A model generated the notes under the pieces. It was not told the origin of the DNA. It saw only the letters and a program-made list of their open reading frames with translations, and did no database searches. Both the position numbers and the translations under genes were made by a program. DNA of 64,000 bases from Pseudomonadota bacterium (GTDB taxonomy: Bacteria; Pseudomonadota; Gammaproteobacteria; Burkholderiales; Burkholderiaceae_C), in NCBI GenBank assembly GCA_023442945.1, contig JAEZWW010000046.1, positions 1-64,000 of the forward strand, in the 5' to 3' direction. Positions 56,215-64,000 of the stretch are shown one piece after another. How positions within the stretch are numbered: the first letter of the stretch is position 1; every line of letters starts with the position of its first letter.

Positions 56215-57375
56215 TCACTTGATGTAGTCGGACACCACCTTCCAGCGGCCGTCCTGCAGTTGCGACAGGCGTGAGGCGTTGCTGCCCAAACGCTTGGTGG
56301 CGGTGAAGGTCATTTCGGCCGAGCCGAACATGTCGGGCGGCAGCGTCATGCTGTCCATGGCCTTGATGAAACTGTCGGTGGTCAGGTTGGGGCCGGCTTT
56401 CTGGGCCGCCTTGGCAAACGAATCCACCACGTTGTAGCCGTAGACCGAAAACACCGCGGGGTCTTCGTTGAACTTGGTCTTGTACTTGTTGGCCCAGAAG
56501 CGGATCGGCTGCGAGGTCTCGTCCGTGTAGGGGTTCTGAACTGTCATCGTGGCGTACAGCCCGTCCATGGCCTTGCCGCCCAGCTTGTGGATCAGGTCGG
56601 TGTAGGCCGCGCTGGAGCCGAGGAAAGTGGGCGAAAAGCTGGTCTTGCGCGCCTCGGCGATCGTCCCGATCGTCTCGCGGATGATCGTACCCATCACCAC
56701 AAAGTCGCAGCCGGCTGCTTTCATGCGCGCGACCTGCGAAGAAAAGTCGGTGGCAGCGCGCTTGAACGACGTCTTCTCCGCCAGCGGGACGCCAATCGTC
56801 TTCAGGCCCTCCTCGGCGCCGCGCACCACCTCCAGGCCGAACTCGTCGTCCTGGTAGATCGCGCAGGCTTTCTTGGCGTTCTTCTCCTTGAACAGCTTGG
56901 GCGCCGCCAGGCGGATCTGGTCGTAGTAGGTCGCGGCGAAGGAATACTTCAGACGGTTGTGCGGCTCGTACATCTCACGCGCCGCCGTCACCGGGAAGAA
57001 GCTGATCACGTTCTTCTCGAACAGCACCGGAAAGGTCGCGACGTTCTGCGCCGTGCCGATGTGACCGAGGATGGCAAACACCTTGTCCTGGTTGACCAGT
57101 TTTTGCGCGGCCAGCACGGCGCGCTTGGGGTCGTAGCCGGAATCCTCGAACTTCAGCGACAGCTTGCGGCCGTTGATGCCACCTTGCTCGTTGATCTCAT
57201 CGACGCGCAGCTGCATGCCCATGCGCAGCTGCTTGCCAAAGCCCGCCAGCGGGCCCGACAGGTCCTGGATCGATCCGAGCGAGATCTGGTCCTTGCTGAT
57301 GCCCTGGGATTGGGCCCAGGCGGCGCCGGCGACAGCGGTGCATGCGAGGGCGACCAGAGCGTGTTTCATTGGCAT
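56215..57375 (-). CDS. Branched-chain amino acid-type ABC substrate-binding protein
   Basis: 386 residues with a signal peptide ending GAAWA-QSQGISKDQISLGS, then DLSGPLAGFGKQLRMGMQLRVDEIN, the LivK/LivJ signature. It is the last gene of livH-livM-livG-livF-ligase-binding protein. The AAGGAG ribosome-binding site favours the start at 57375. Because an acyl-CoA synthetase gene is embedded in the operon, the ligand may be a carboxylic acid other than an amino acid (inference). Confidence 0.93.
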   Translation of the reverse strand: MPMKHALVALACTAVAGAAWAQSQGISKDQISLGSIQDLSGPLAGFGKQLRMGMQLRVDEINEQGGINGRKLSLKFEDSGYDPKRAVLAAQKLVNQDKVFAILGHIGTAQNVATFPVLFEKNVISFFPVTAAREMYEPHNRLKYSFAATYYDQIRLAAPKLFKEKNAKKACAIYQDDEFGLEVVRGAEEGLKTIGVPLAEKTSFKRAATDFSSQVARMKAAGCDFVVMGTIIRETIGTIAEARKTSFSPTFLGSSAAYTDLIHKLGGKAMDGLYATMTVQNPYTDETSQPIRFWANKYKTKFNEDPAVFSVYGYNVVDSFAKAAQKAGPNLTTDSFIKAMDSMTLPPDMFGSAEMTFTATKRLGSNASRLSQLQDGRWKVVSDYIK

Positions 57376-57490
57376 GGCGTTCTCCTTGGTAAGGGGGCGG
57401 CAAAAAGGTGCGTCGCGGTGGCGACGCCGTGTGGGAAATTGTGCGCAAGGGCGGTGGCGGCTGGCGCAGTGAATACCCTGACATGCGCGG

Positions 57491-59350
57491 TCAAGCGCGG
57501 TACATCGCTTCGATCTGCGGGGCGTACTTGGTCTGCACCAGCTTGCGCTTGAGCTTCATCGTCGGGGTCAACTCCTCGTCCTCGGCGGTCAGCTGTGTGT
57601 CCAGCAGAAAGAAGCGCTTGATCTGCTCGACGCGGGCAAACTTGCCGTTCACCTCGTCGATCACGCTCTGGATCAGCGCCTGCACCTCGGGGGCGCGTGT
57701 GAGGCTGGCGTAGTTGGAGAAGGGCACGTCGTTGTCCTGCGCGAACTTCTCCACGTTCTCCTGGTCGACCATGACCACTGCCACCAGGTAGGGCTTCTGG
57801 TCGCCGATGACCACGGCATCGGTGACGTAAGGGCTGAACTTCAGCTCGTTCTCCAGCTCGCTGGGCGTGATGTTCTTGCCGCCCGCCGTGATGATGATGT
57901 CTTTCATCCGGTCGGTGATGCGGAAAAAGCCCTCACTGTCGACCGTGCCGACGTCGCCGGTGCGCAGCCAGCCGTCGGGCGTGAAGGTCTCGGCCGTCTT
58001 CTCCGGTTGGTTGAGGTAGCCCTTGAACACGTTCGCGCCTTTGACCTGGATCTCGCCCGAAGCGGGGTCGATCCGCACGTCGTTGAAGTCCGTCGCCCGG
58101 CCGATCGAGCCGGGCCTGATACGGTCCACCCGAACGCCGGTGGACGCGCCACAGGTTTCCGTCATGCCCCAGACTTCCAGCATGGGCACGCCCAGGGCCA
58201 GGTACCACTTGACCAACTCGGGCGAGATAGGGGCCGCACCGGTCACCAGGTAGCGTGCGCGGTGGATGCCGATCAGCTTGCGCACGTTGTCCAGCGCCAG
58301 CCAGCGCGCCACCCGAAAGCGCGCCTTCAGGCCGGCGGGAACGGGTTCGCCCGCCAGCACGCGCGCCGCAATCTGCTGGCCCACGCCAATCCCCCAGGCG
58401 TAGACCGCGCGCTGCAGGCGGGTGCTTTCCTTGAGCGCGATGGTCACGCCGGAATAAAACTTCTCCCACACGCGCGGCACGGCGGTGAACACCGTGGGGG
58501 CGATCTCGCGCACGTTCTCCGGAACCGTGTCCGGGTTTTCGACAAAGTTCAGTTTGGCGCCGGAATAGAGCGAGAAATACTCGCCACCCATGCGCTCGGC
58601 GATGTGGCACAGCGGCAGGAAGCACATGCATTCGTCGTGCTCATCGCGCGCGATCAGCGTGTTGTAGCCGCGCACGGCGTAGGTCAGCCCGCCGTGCGTG
58701 TGCATCGCGCCTTTGGGTTTTCCCGTGGTGCCGGAGGTATAGACCAGAATCGCGAGGTCTTCTGGTTGCACGGCGGCCACCGCCCGAGTGACGGCGTCGG
58801 GGTGGGTCTTCACGTGCTCGCGCCCCAGCGCGCGCAGCTGCGCCAGGCTGATCACGTCCGGGTCGGCCAGCCCGCGCAGTCCGTCCATGTCGAACACCAC
58901 GATCTTGTGCAGCCCTGGCAGTTGGGCGCGCACTTCGAGGGCTTTGTCGAGCTGCTCGTCGTCTTCAACAAACAGCACACTGGTGCGCGAGTCTTCGCAC
59001 AGGTAGTGCACCTGCGACGCGGCATCGGTCGGGTAGATGCCGTTGGACACGCCGCCGCAGCTGAGCACCGCCAGGTCGCACAGCACCCATTCGAGCACCG
59101 TGTTGGACAGGATGGACGCGGTGTCACCGGCGGCGAAGCCCAGGTGCATGAGCCCCGCGGCGATCTCGGTCACCGCATCGCCCGCTGCGCGCCAGGTCCA
59201 GCTGCGCCAGATGCCCAAGTCTTTTTCACGCAGCCAGACGTTCGGTCCGCGCGACTGGACGGCGTTCCAGAACATGGCGGGAATGGTGTCGCCGTCCAGC
59301 ACGCTGTCCATGCGCGGCTGGATGTGGCTCAGGTCCCAGAGATTCGACAT
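57491..59350 (-). CDS. Long-chain acyl-CoA synthetase in the liv operon
   Basis: 619 residues of the ANL superfamily, of the long type (FadD15-like). The ATP loop LVYTSGTTGKPKGAMHTHGG lies near residues 206-225, VWGMTETCGASTG near 395, and the hinge DRMKDIIITAGGKNITPSELE near 490. It starts 7 bp after livF. Acyl-CoA synthetases embedded in Liv-type operons are common in Burkholderiales and suggest uptake and activation of an organic acid. Confidence 0.93.
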   Translation of the reverse strand: MSNLWDLSHIQPRMDSVLDGDTIPAMFWNAVQSRGPNVWLREKDLGIWRSWTWRAAGDAVTEIAAGLMHLGFAAGDTASILSNTVLEWVLCDLAVLSCGGVSNGIYPTDAASQVHYLCEDSRTSVLFVEDDEQLDKALEVRAQLPGLHKIVVFDMDGLRGLADPDVISLAQLRALGREHVKTHPDAVTRAVAAVQPEDLAILVYTSGTTGKPKGAMHTHGGLTYAVRGYNTLIARDEHDECMCFLPLCHIAERMGGEYFSLYSGAKLNFVENPDTVPENVREIAPTVFTAVPRVWEKFYSGVTIALKESTRLQRAVYAWGIGVGQQIAARVLAGEPVPAGLKARFRVARWLALDNVRKLIGIHRARYLVTGAAPISPELVKWYLALGVPMLEVWGMTETCGASTGVRVDRIRPGSIGRATDFNDVRIDPASGEIQVKGANVFKGYLNQPEKTAETFTPDGWLRTGDVGTVDSEGFFRITDRMKDIIITAGGKNITPSELENELKFSPYVTDAVVIGDQKPYLVAVVMVDQENVEKFAQDNDVPFSNYASLTRAPEVQALIQSVIDEVNGKFARVEQIKRFFLLDTQLTAEDEELTPTMKLKRKLVQTKYAPQIEAMYRA

Positions 59351-59357
59351 CGGCGCT

Positions 59358-60176
59358 CTACCTCCAGGTCTTCTTCTTTTTCCAGCGCCGCTCGCCGCGC
59401 ACGCCGGCGTCCTTCATGCCCAGGTAGAACTCCTTGATGTCGTCCTTTTCACGCAGACGGTCGCAACGGTCTTCCATCACGATGCGCCCGTTCTCCAGCA
59501 CGTAGCCGTAGTCGGCCGCGTTCAGCGCCATGTTGGCGTTCTGCTCCACCAACAGGATGGTGGTGCCGCGTTCGCGGTTGATGCGCACGACGATCTCGAA
59601 GATCTCCTTGGTCAGCTTGGGCGACAGGCCCAGGCTGGGCTCGTCCAGCAGGATCAGCGCGGGTTCGGCCATCAGCGCGCGGCTGATGGCCAGCATCTGC
59701 TGCTGCCCGCCGGACAACAGGCCTGCGTCCTGCGCGGCGCGTTCGCGCAGGATCGGGAAGTACTGGAACACCTGCTCAATGTCGCGCGCCACGCCGTCGC
59801 GATCGCGCCGCGTGTAGGCGCCCATCAGCAGGTTGTCGCGCACGGAAAGCAGCGGGAACACTTCGCGCCCCTCGGGCACGTGGCTGAGGCCCAGTTGCAC
59901 GATGCGCGCCGGGTCGCGCGCGGTAATGTCCTGGCCCTGGAAGTTCACCGTGCCCTTGCGCGGGTCGATGATGCCGGAGATGGTTTTCAGGATCGTGGTC
60001 TTTCCGGCCCCGTTGCTGCCCAGCACGGTGGCGATTTCCCCTTGCCGCACCTGCAGGCTGACGCCGCGAATGGCCTTGATCGGACCGTAGGCGCTTTCGA
60101 TGTTTTGCAGCTTCAAAAGGGCCTCTGCGCTAGAGGGATCTGCGCAAGCAGCTACTGAAGTCATAGCAATCGTCAT
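59358..60176 (-). CDS. livF: Branched-chain ABC transporter ATP-binding protein LivF
   Basis: 272 residues. Walker A GSNGAGKTTILKTI, signature LLSGGQQQMLAISRALM and Walker B LILLDEPSLGLSP are complete. The first 22 residues (MTIAMTSVAACADPSSAEAL) are not part of the normal LivF N-terminus and are encoded by a family A repeat; the domain proper begins at LKLQNIESAYGPIKAIRG. The start overlaps the livG stop. An additional C-terminal basic tail RGERRWKKKKTWR is present. Confidence 0.93.
   Translation of the reverse strand: MTIAMTSVAACADPSSAEALLKLQNIESAYGPIKAIRGVSLQVRQGEIATVLGSNGAGKTTILKTISGIIDPRKGTVNFQGQDITARDPARIVQLGLSHVPEGREVFPLLSVRDNLLMGAYTRRDRDGVARDIEQVFQYFPILRERAAQDAGLLSGGQQQMLAISRALMAEPALILLDEPSLGLSPKLTKEIFEIVVRINRERGTTILLVEQNANMALNAADYGYVLENGRIVMEDRCDRLREKDDIKEFYLGMKDAGVRGERRWKKKKTWR
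60112..60176 (+). repeat. Family A repeat forming the livF N-terminus
   Basis: GGGCCTCTGCGCTAGAGGG, then ATCTGCGCAAGCAGCTACTG and AGTCATAGCAATCG. It spans the livF start codon on the minus strand. Confidence 0.8.
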
Positions 60177-60985
60177 GCCGTTGTCCTCCGCAGCGAGGAC
60201 ACGTCATCGATCGAGCCGAGGTAAGCCTCGATCACCGCCGGGTCGCTTTGCACCTGGGCCGGCGTGCCCAGCGCCAGCACCTGGCCCTGGTTCATGGCGA
60301 CCACGCGGTCGGACACGCGCGACACCAGCGTCATGTCGTGCTCCACCATCAGCACCGTGGTGCCGAGCTCGTGCACGATGTCCTGGATCCAGAACGCCAT
60401 GTCTTCGGTTTCCTCCACGTTCAGGCCGGAAGACGGTTCGTCCAGCAGCAGCAGCTGCGGCTGCGCACACAGCGCGCGCGCCAACTCGACCACCTTGCGC
60501 ACGCCATAGGGCAGGCCGGCGACGGTGGCATCGCGGTGGTGCTGCAGGTCAAGCAGGTCGATCACGCGCTCGACCTCTTCACGCGCGGCCAATTCGGCGC
60601 GGCGCGTGGCGGGGGTGAAGAACACCTCGCTCCAGAACCCGGTCTGGCGGTGCGTGTGGCGGCCGATCAGCAGGTTGTGCAGCACGGTCGCGTGTTCGAA
60701 CAGCTCGATGTTCTGGAAGGTGCGCGCGATGCCGAGCGAGGCTACCTTGTGGGGCGGCTGGTCCGTGAGCTTGATCTGGCCGTCCGGGCCGGCGTAGGTG
60801 ATCTCGCCGCTGGTGGGCGTGTAGATGCGGCTGATCAGGTTGAACACCGTGGTCTTGCCCGCGCCGTTGGGGCCGATCAAGGTGAACACTTCGCCGCGGC
60901 GCACGTCGAAGCTGACGTCGTTGACGGCCAGCACGCCGCCGAAGCGCACGCTGAGGTTCTTGGCAGACAGCAGGACGTCGTTCAT
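60173..60985 (-). CDS. livG: Branched-chain ABC transporter ATP-binding protein LivG
   Basis: 270 residues. Walker A GPNGAGKTTVFNLI near residue 38, the LivG-type ARTFQNIELFEHATVLHNLL, a signature PYGVRKVVELARAL in place of LSGGQ, and Walker B LLLLDEPSSGLNVEE. The atypical signature lacks the usual serine-glycine pair but is seen in LivG of this operon type. Start and stop overlap livM and livF. Confidence 0.93.
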   Translation of the reverse strand: MNDVLLSAKNLSVRFGGVLAVNDVSFDVRRGEVFTLIGPNGAGKTTVFNLISRIYTPTSGEITYAGPDGQIKLTDQPPHKVASLGIARTFQNIELFEHATVLHNLLIGRHTHRQTGFWSEVFFTPATRRAELAAREEVERVIDLLDLQHHRDATVAGLPYGVRKVVELARALCAQPQLLLLDEPSSGLNVEETEDMAFWIQDIVHELGTTVLMVEHDMTLVSRVSDRVVAMNQGQVLALGTPAQVQSDPAVIEAYLGSIDDVSSLRRTTA

Positions 60986-62058
60986 TTCAACCGGTCCGAT
61001 TTCTGGAACGACTTCTGCCGCTTGAACATGCCCTGGCGGTAGAACGGGAACATCTGGAACCAGGTGCGGATCTTCAGCCAGCGGCCGTACAGGCCCAACG
61101 GCTCGAACAGCACGAAGGCGATCAGCACCGCGCCGTAGACCACCGTCTGCAGCCCCGGCGCCTGGCCGATGGCGTCGGGCAGGTAGTCTTTGAACAGGGA
61201 GATCAGCTGCGGCATGGCGATCAGGAAGATGGCGCCCAGGAAGGCTCCGTGGACCGAGCCCAGGCCGCCGATGACGACCAGCAGCAGCAGGTCGATCGAC
61301 TGCAGGATGCTGAACTGGTCGGGCGACAGAAAGCGCATCTTGTGCGCGTACAGCGCGCCGCCAATGCCCGCCAGCGCCGCCGACAGGGCGAACGACAGCG
61401 TCTTGTAGCGCGCGAGTTGGATGCCCATGCTCTGCGCCGAGATTTCCGAATCGCGGATGGCGACGAAGGCGCGGCCGGTGGCGCTGCGCAGCAGGTTCAG
61501 GATGGCCAGCGTGCACAGCACGGCGGTGATCAAGGCGATGAAGTAAAAGCCTTCGCCCGAATCGATGTGCCAGCCCCCGATGGCCGGCGCCTTCACGTGC
61601 ATGCCGGCATTGCCGCCGGTCAGCTTTTCCCAGCGCGCGAACACTTCTTCCACGATGAAGCCGAACGCCAGGGTGGCAATGCCCAGGTAGATGCCCTTGA
61701 CGCGCAGTGCCGGCAGCCCCACGACCACGCCCACCAAAGCCGCCAGCACCGCCGCGCACAGCATGGCCAGCGGGAAGGGAAGGCCCGCATTGGTCAAAAA
61801 AGCCTGGGCGTAGGCGCCCACGCCGACGAAGGCGGCGTGCCCCATCGAAAACTGCCCTGTGTACCCGGCCAACAGCATCAGGCCCAGACCAATGATCCCG
61901 TAGATCAGCACGAAGCTGAGCTGCGCCAGCCAGTATTCAGGGACCACCCAGGGCGCGACCAGCAGAAACAGCGCCAGCAGGCCGTACCAGAAGGCCTGGC
62001 CGCCGTGCTTGATCAGGCGAATGTCCTGCGCGTAGTCGGTCTTGAAGATGAAGCGCAT
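60982..62058 (-). CDS. livM: Branched-chain ABC transporter permease LivM
   Basis: 358 residues with about nine transmembrane helices. LIYGIIGLGLMLLAGYTGQFSMGHAAFVGVGAY is the LivM core, and FVAIRDSEISAQSMGI the cytoplasmic coupling loop. The start at 62058 overlaps the livH stop (ATGA). A soluble C-terminal tail of about 30 residues follows the last helix. Confidence 0.94.
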   Translation of the reverse strand: MRFIFKTDYAQDIRLIKHGGQAFWYGLLALFLLVAPWVVPEYWLAQLSFVLIYGIIGLGLMLLAGYTGQFSMGHAAFVGVGAYAQAFLTNAGLPFPLAMLCAAVLAALVGVVVGLPALRVKGIYLGIATLAFGFIVEEVFARWEKLTGGNAGMHVKAPAIGGWHIDSGEGFYFIALITAVLCTLAILNLLRSATGRAFVAIRDSEISAQSMGIQLARYKTLSFALSAALAGIGGALYAHKMRFLSPDQFSILQSIDLLLLVVIGGLGSVHGAFLGAIFLIAMPQLISLFKDYLPDAIGQAPGLQTVVYGAVLIAFVLFEPLGLYGRWLKIRTWFQMFPFYRQGMFKRQKSFQKSDRLK

Positions 62059-62933
62059 CAGACCTTCTTCCTGAGCTTGTCGCCGAACAGCCCGTTGGGC
62101 CGAACGACCAGCATGACCAGCACGACGATGTAGGCGGCGATGTCCTTGAATCCCTCCGGCAGGTAAAAGCCGGCCAAGGATTCCACGATGCCGATGACCA
62201 GACCGCCCACGATCGCGCCCGGCAGGCTGCCGAAGCCGCCGACGACCGCGGCCGGGAACGCCTTGAGCCCGATGAAGCCCATGTTGGCGTGCACAAAGGT
62301 GATGGGCGCCAGCAACAGGCCGGCAATGGCCGCAACGCTGGCAGCCAGCGCCCACACCAGCCCGTTCAGGCGCTGCACCGGAATCCCCATGTAGTAGGCC
62401 GCCAGCTGGTTCTGCGACGAAGCCTGCATCGCGATACCCAGCTTGCTGTATTTGAAGAGGCCGTACAGGCCCGCACACAGCACCGTGGTGACGCCGATCA
62501 CCACCACTTGCTCGGCGCTCAGGACCAAGGTGCCGAGCTTCCAGACCATGTCCTTGTAGGGCACGGGCAGCGTGTGCGTTTCGGTGCCGATGCCGGGGAT
62601 CATGGTGATGAGGCCGCGGCCAACGTAGCCCAGGCCGATGGTCAGCATCACGATCGAGAACGCGGGCTGGCCCAGAATGGGGCGGATGATCAGGCGCTCG
62701 GTGGCCAGGCCCAGCAGGCCCACCGCCACGATGCTGGCGATGATGGCCAGCCAGTACGGAAAGCCCAGCATCGTCATGCAGACCAGGCCGGCGAAGGCGC
62801 CGAGCATCATCAGATCACCCTGGGCGAAGCTGACGGTTTCAGTGGCCTTGTAGATCAGCACGAAGCCGAGCGCGATCAGGCCGTAGATGCACCCTTGCGC
62901 GATGCCGCTGATCACCAACTGCAGAAATTGCAC
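62058..62933 (-). CDS. livH: Branched-chain ABC transporter permease LivH
   Basis: 291 residues with about eight transmembrane helices. SGIAQGCIYGLIALGFVLIYKATETVSFAQG is the classical LivH opening, and VVGGFGSLPGAIVGGLVIGIVESL lies near the end. It is the first gene of the operon, so its promoter is in the 62934-63229 region with the two palindromes. Confidence 0.94.
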   Translation of the reverse strand: MQFLQLVISGIAQGCIYGLIALGFVLIYKATETVSFAQGDLMMLGAFAGLVCMTMLGFPYWLAIIASIVAVGLLGLATERLIIRPILGQPAFSIVMLTIGLGYVGRGLITMIPGIGTETHTLPVPYKDMVWKLGTLVLSAEQVVVIGVTTVLCAGLYGLFKYSKLGIAMQASSQNQLAAYYMGIPVQRLNGLVWALAASVAAIAGLLLAPITFVHANMGFIGLKAFPAAVVGGFGSLPGAIVGGLVIGIVESLAGFYLPEGFKDIAAYIVVLVMLVVRPNGLFGDKLRKKV

Positions 62934-63046
62934 GTGTCTCCTCGGCCTCTGGGGTGGGGTATTGGGCGGACTCTAGCGATGTCGACCACGGATGCCCGCT
63001 AGCGCAAACCCTAGATCGCCACCGGTACCGATCCATTGTGTAGAAC

Positions 63047-63072
63047 TTTCACCAAGCAGCCACTCAGTGAAA
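63047..63072. promoter_or_regulatory. Palindromic operator, imperfect copy
   Basis: TTTCACCAAG-N6-CTCAGTGAAA. The right arm has two mismatches to the perfect copy at 63161. It lies closer to livH and may regulate that operon. Confidence 0.6.
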
Positions 63073-63160
63073 ATCCCAGTGTCCTGCGGTGACGGCGGAC
63101 CGCAAACGTCCGGCCAAGCCGACGGCCGAGGGCGCGAAGCTGCCCCGTTGGCATGTTGAA

Positions 63161-63186
63161 TTTCACCAAGCGATCACTTGGTGAAA
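63161..63186. promoter_or_regulatory. Palindromic operator, perfect copy
   Basis: TTTCACCAAG-N6-CTTGGTGAAA, two perfect 10 bp arms around a 6 bp spacer. It ends 4 bp before a TATACT -10-like hexamer and so covers the -35 region of the thiolase promoter, the usual position for TetR-type repression. Confidence 0.7.
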
Positions 63187-63229
63187 TGCCTATACTGCGC
63201 AGATTCCGTCCTTTTTGTGGAGACAGCTG

Positions 63230-64000
63230 ATGAGCGAAGCCTATGTGTTCGATGCCGTGCGGACCCCGCGCGGCAAAGGCAAGAAGGACGGCAGCCTGCA
63301 CGAGGTCAAGCCCGTGGACCTGCTGGCCGGGACGCTGGAGGCGCTGCGCACGCGCCACGACTTCGACACCGCGGTGGTCGACGACGTGGTGATGGGTGTG
63401 GTGTCGCCGATCGGCGAGCAGGGCTCGGTCATCGCCAAGGTGGCGGCGCTGAAAGCCGGTTGGGACTGGCAGTGCGCGGGCGTGCAGATCAACCGCTTCT
63501 GCGCGTCGGGCCTGGAGGCCGTCAACCTGGCCGCGCAGAAAGTGCGCTCAGGCTGGGAAGACCTGGTGGTGGCTGGCGGCGTGGAAAGCATGAGCCGCGT
63601 GCCGATTGGTGCCGACGGCGGCGCCTGGGCGCAGGACCCGGCCACCAACATGGCGACCGACTTCGTGCCGCAAGGCGTGGGCGCCGACTTGATCGCCACC
63701 CTGGAAGGCTTTTCGCGCGAGGACGTCGACGGCTTTGCCGTGGTGTCACAGCAGCGCGCGGCCAAGGCACGGGACAGCGGCTACTTCGCCGGCTCGGTCG
63801 TGCCGGTGAAAGACTGGCTGGGCCAGACCATTCTGGACGCCGATGAATTCATCAAGCCGCGCACCACGGTGGAGGCGCTGGGCGGCCTGAAGCCGTCTTT
63901 CGCGCAACTGGGCGCGCTGGGTTTTGACGCCGTGGCCCTGGGCCGCTACCCGCAGGTCGAGCGCATCGACCACGTGCACCACGCCGGCAACTCGTCCGGC
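63230..64000 (+). CDS. Acetyl-CoA acetyltransferase (thiolase), 5' part
   Basis: The open frame begins [20 protein letters not shown] and runs off the window end, giving 257 residues. The acyl-enzyme cysteine is Cys91 in [15 protein letters not shown], and [17 protein letters not shown] is the thiolase signature. The frame ends near HHAGNSSG, just before the second conserved region. It catalyses thiolytic cleavage of 3-ketoacyl-CoA in beta-oxidation or the reverse condensation. A GGAGA ribosome-binding site precedes the start. It is divergent from the liv operon and carries the perfect palindrome in its promoter. Confidence 0.93.
   Translation, partial: MSEAYVFDAVRTPRGKGKKDGSLHEVKPVDLLAGTLEALRTRHDFDTAVVDDVVMGVVSPIGEQGSVIAKVAALKAGWDWQCAGVQINRFCASGLEAVNLAAQKVRSGWEDLVVAGGVESMSRVPIGADGGAWAQDPATNMATDFVPQGVGADLIATLEGFSREDVDGFAVVSQQRAAKARDSGYFAGSVVPVKDWLGQTILDADEFIKPRTTVEALGGLKPSFAQLGALGFDAVALGRYPQVERIDHVHHAGNSSG

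Larger units (their letters stand above)
62934..63229. other. livH-thiolase divergent regulatory region
   Basis: 296 bp with no gene. It contains two palindromic sites and a TATACT -10-like element (63191-63196) for the thiolase gene. Confidence 0.6.

Noticed and set aside
63178..63846. 222-codon frame overlapping the thiolase gene
   Set aside because: Arginine- and glycine-rich shadow. The thiolase signatures lie in the frame starting at 63230, which stays open to the window end.

Overview
The window is one contiguous, very GC-rich, gene-dense chromosomal segment. Gene content and order point to a betaproteobacterium of the order Burkholderiales, most likely family Comamonadaceae (inference). 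The signs are a split pntAA/pntAB/pntB transhydrogenase, hpf-ptsN-hprK, divergent fur/bamE, the run dapB-exbB-exbD-leuS-lptE-holA, the proteobacterial GshA type, a Bug-type tricarboxylate receptor, and dense short intergenic repeats. I saw no rRNA, tRNA, CRISPR array, transposase or phage gene.

Layout. 0-6 kb: end of a LysR regulator, a small membrane protein, mnmA, an orphan amino-acid-type binding protein, a membrane protein, a TauE/SafE permease and a NudJ-like Nudix hydrolase. 6-13 kb: pntAA, an unrelated lipoprotein gene, pntAB, pntB, then fadD and mtnN. 13-28 kb: corA, hpf-ptsN-hprK, fur/bamE, dapB, exbBD, leuS, lptE, holA, a small ribbon-helix-helix (RHH) regulator, a Roadblock-like protein and proA. 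27-44 kb: gshA, kup, benE, gshB, pssA, an MFS exporter, a NodJI-like ABC exporter, gentisate dioxygenase with fumarylpyruvate hydrolase and a Bug receptor, psd and purT.

44-56 kb is the most interesting part: a co-oriented catabolic cluster of TetR regulator, PECR-like SDR, acyl-CoA carboxylase beta, acyl-CoA dehydrogenase, biotin-carrying carboxylase alpha, second acyl-CoA dehydrogenase, frameshifted acyl-CoA ligase, DECR-like SDR and intact acyl-CoA ligase. It resembles the acyclic terpene (Atu) pathway but has no visible AtuE-type hydratase or AtuA. 56-64 kb holds a convergent operon livH-livM-livG-livF-acyl-CoA synthetase-binding protein, with a thiolase gene divergent from it. A 10-6-10 palindrome (TTTCACCAAG-N6-CTTGGTGAAA) occurs twice in the liv/thiolase intergenic region and once, degenerate, over the TetR promoter. 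This suggests that one TetR-type regulator controls both blocks.

Three repeat families run through the window. Family A is a roughly 45-65 bp REP-like element with about twenty copies, most of them just after stop codons. Family B is a GC-rich hairpin element. Family C is a 73-102 bp element. Copies of A and C also lie in frame inside coding sequences (proA, leuS, livF, the carboxylase subunits and an acyl-CoA dehydrogenase), adding extra peptide segments without breaking the genes.
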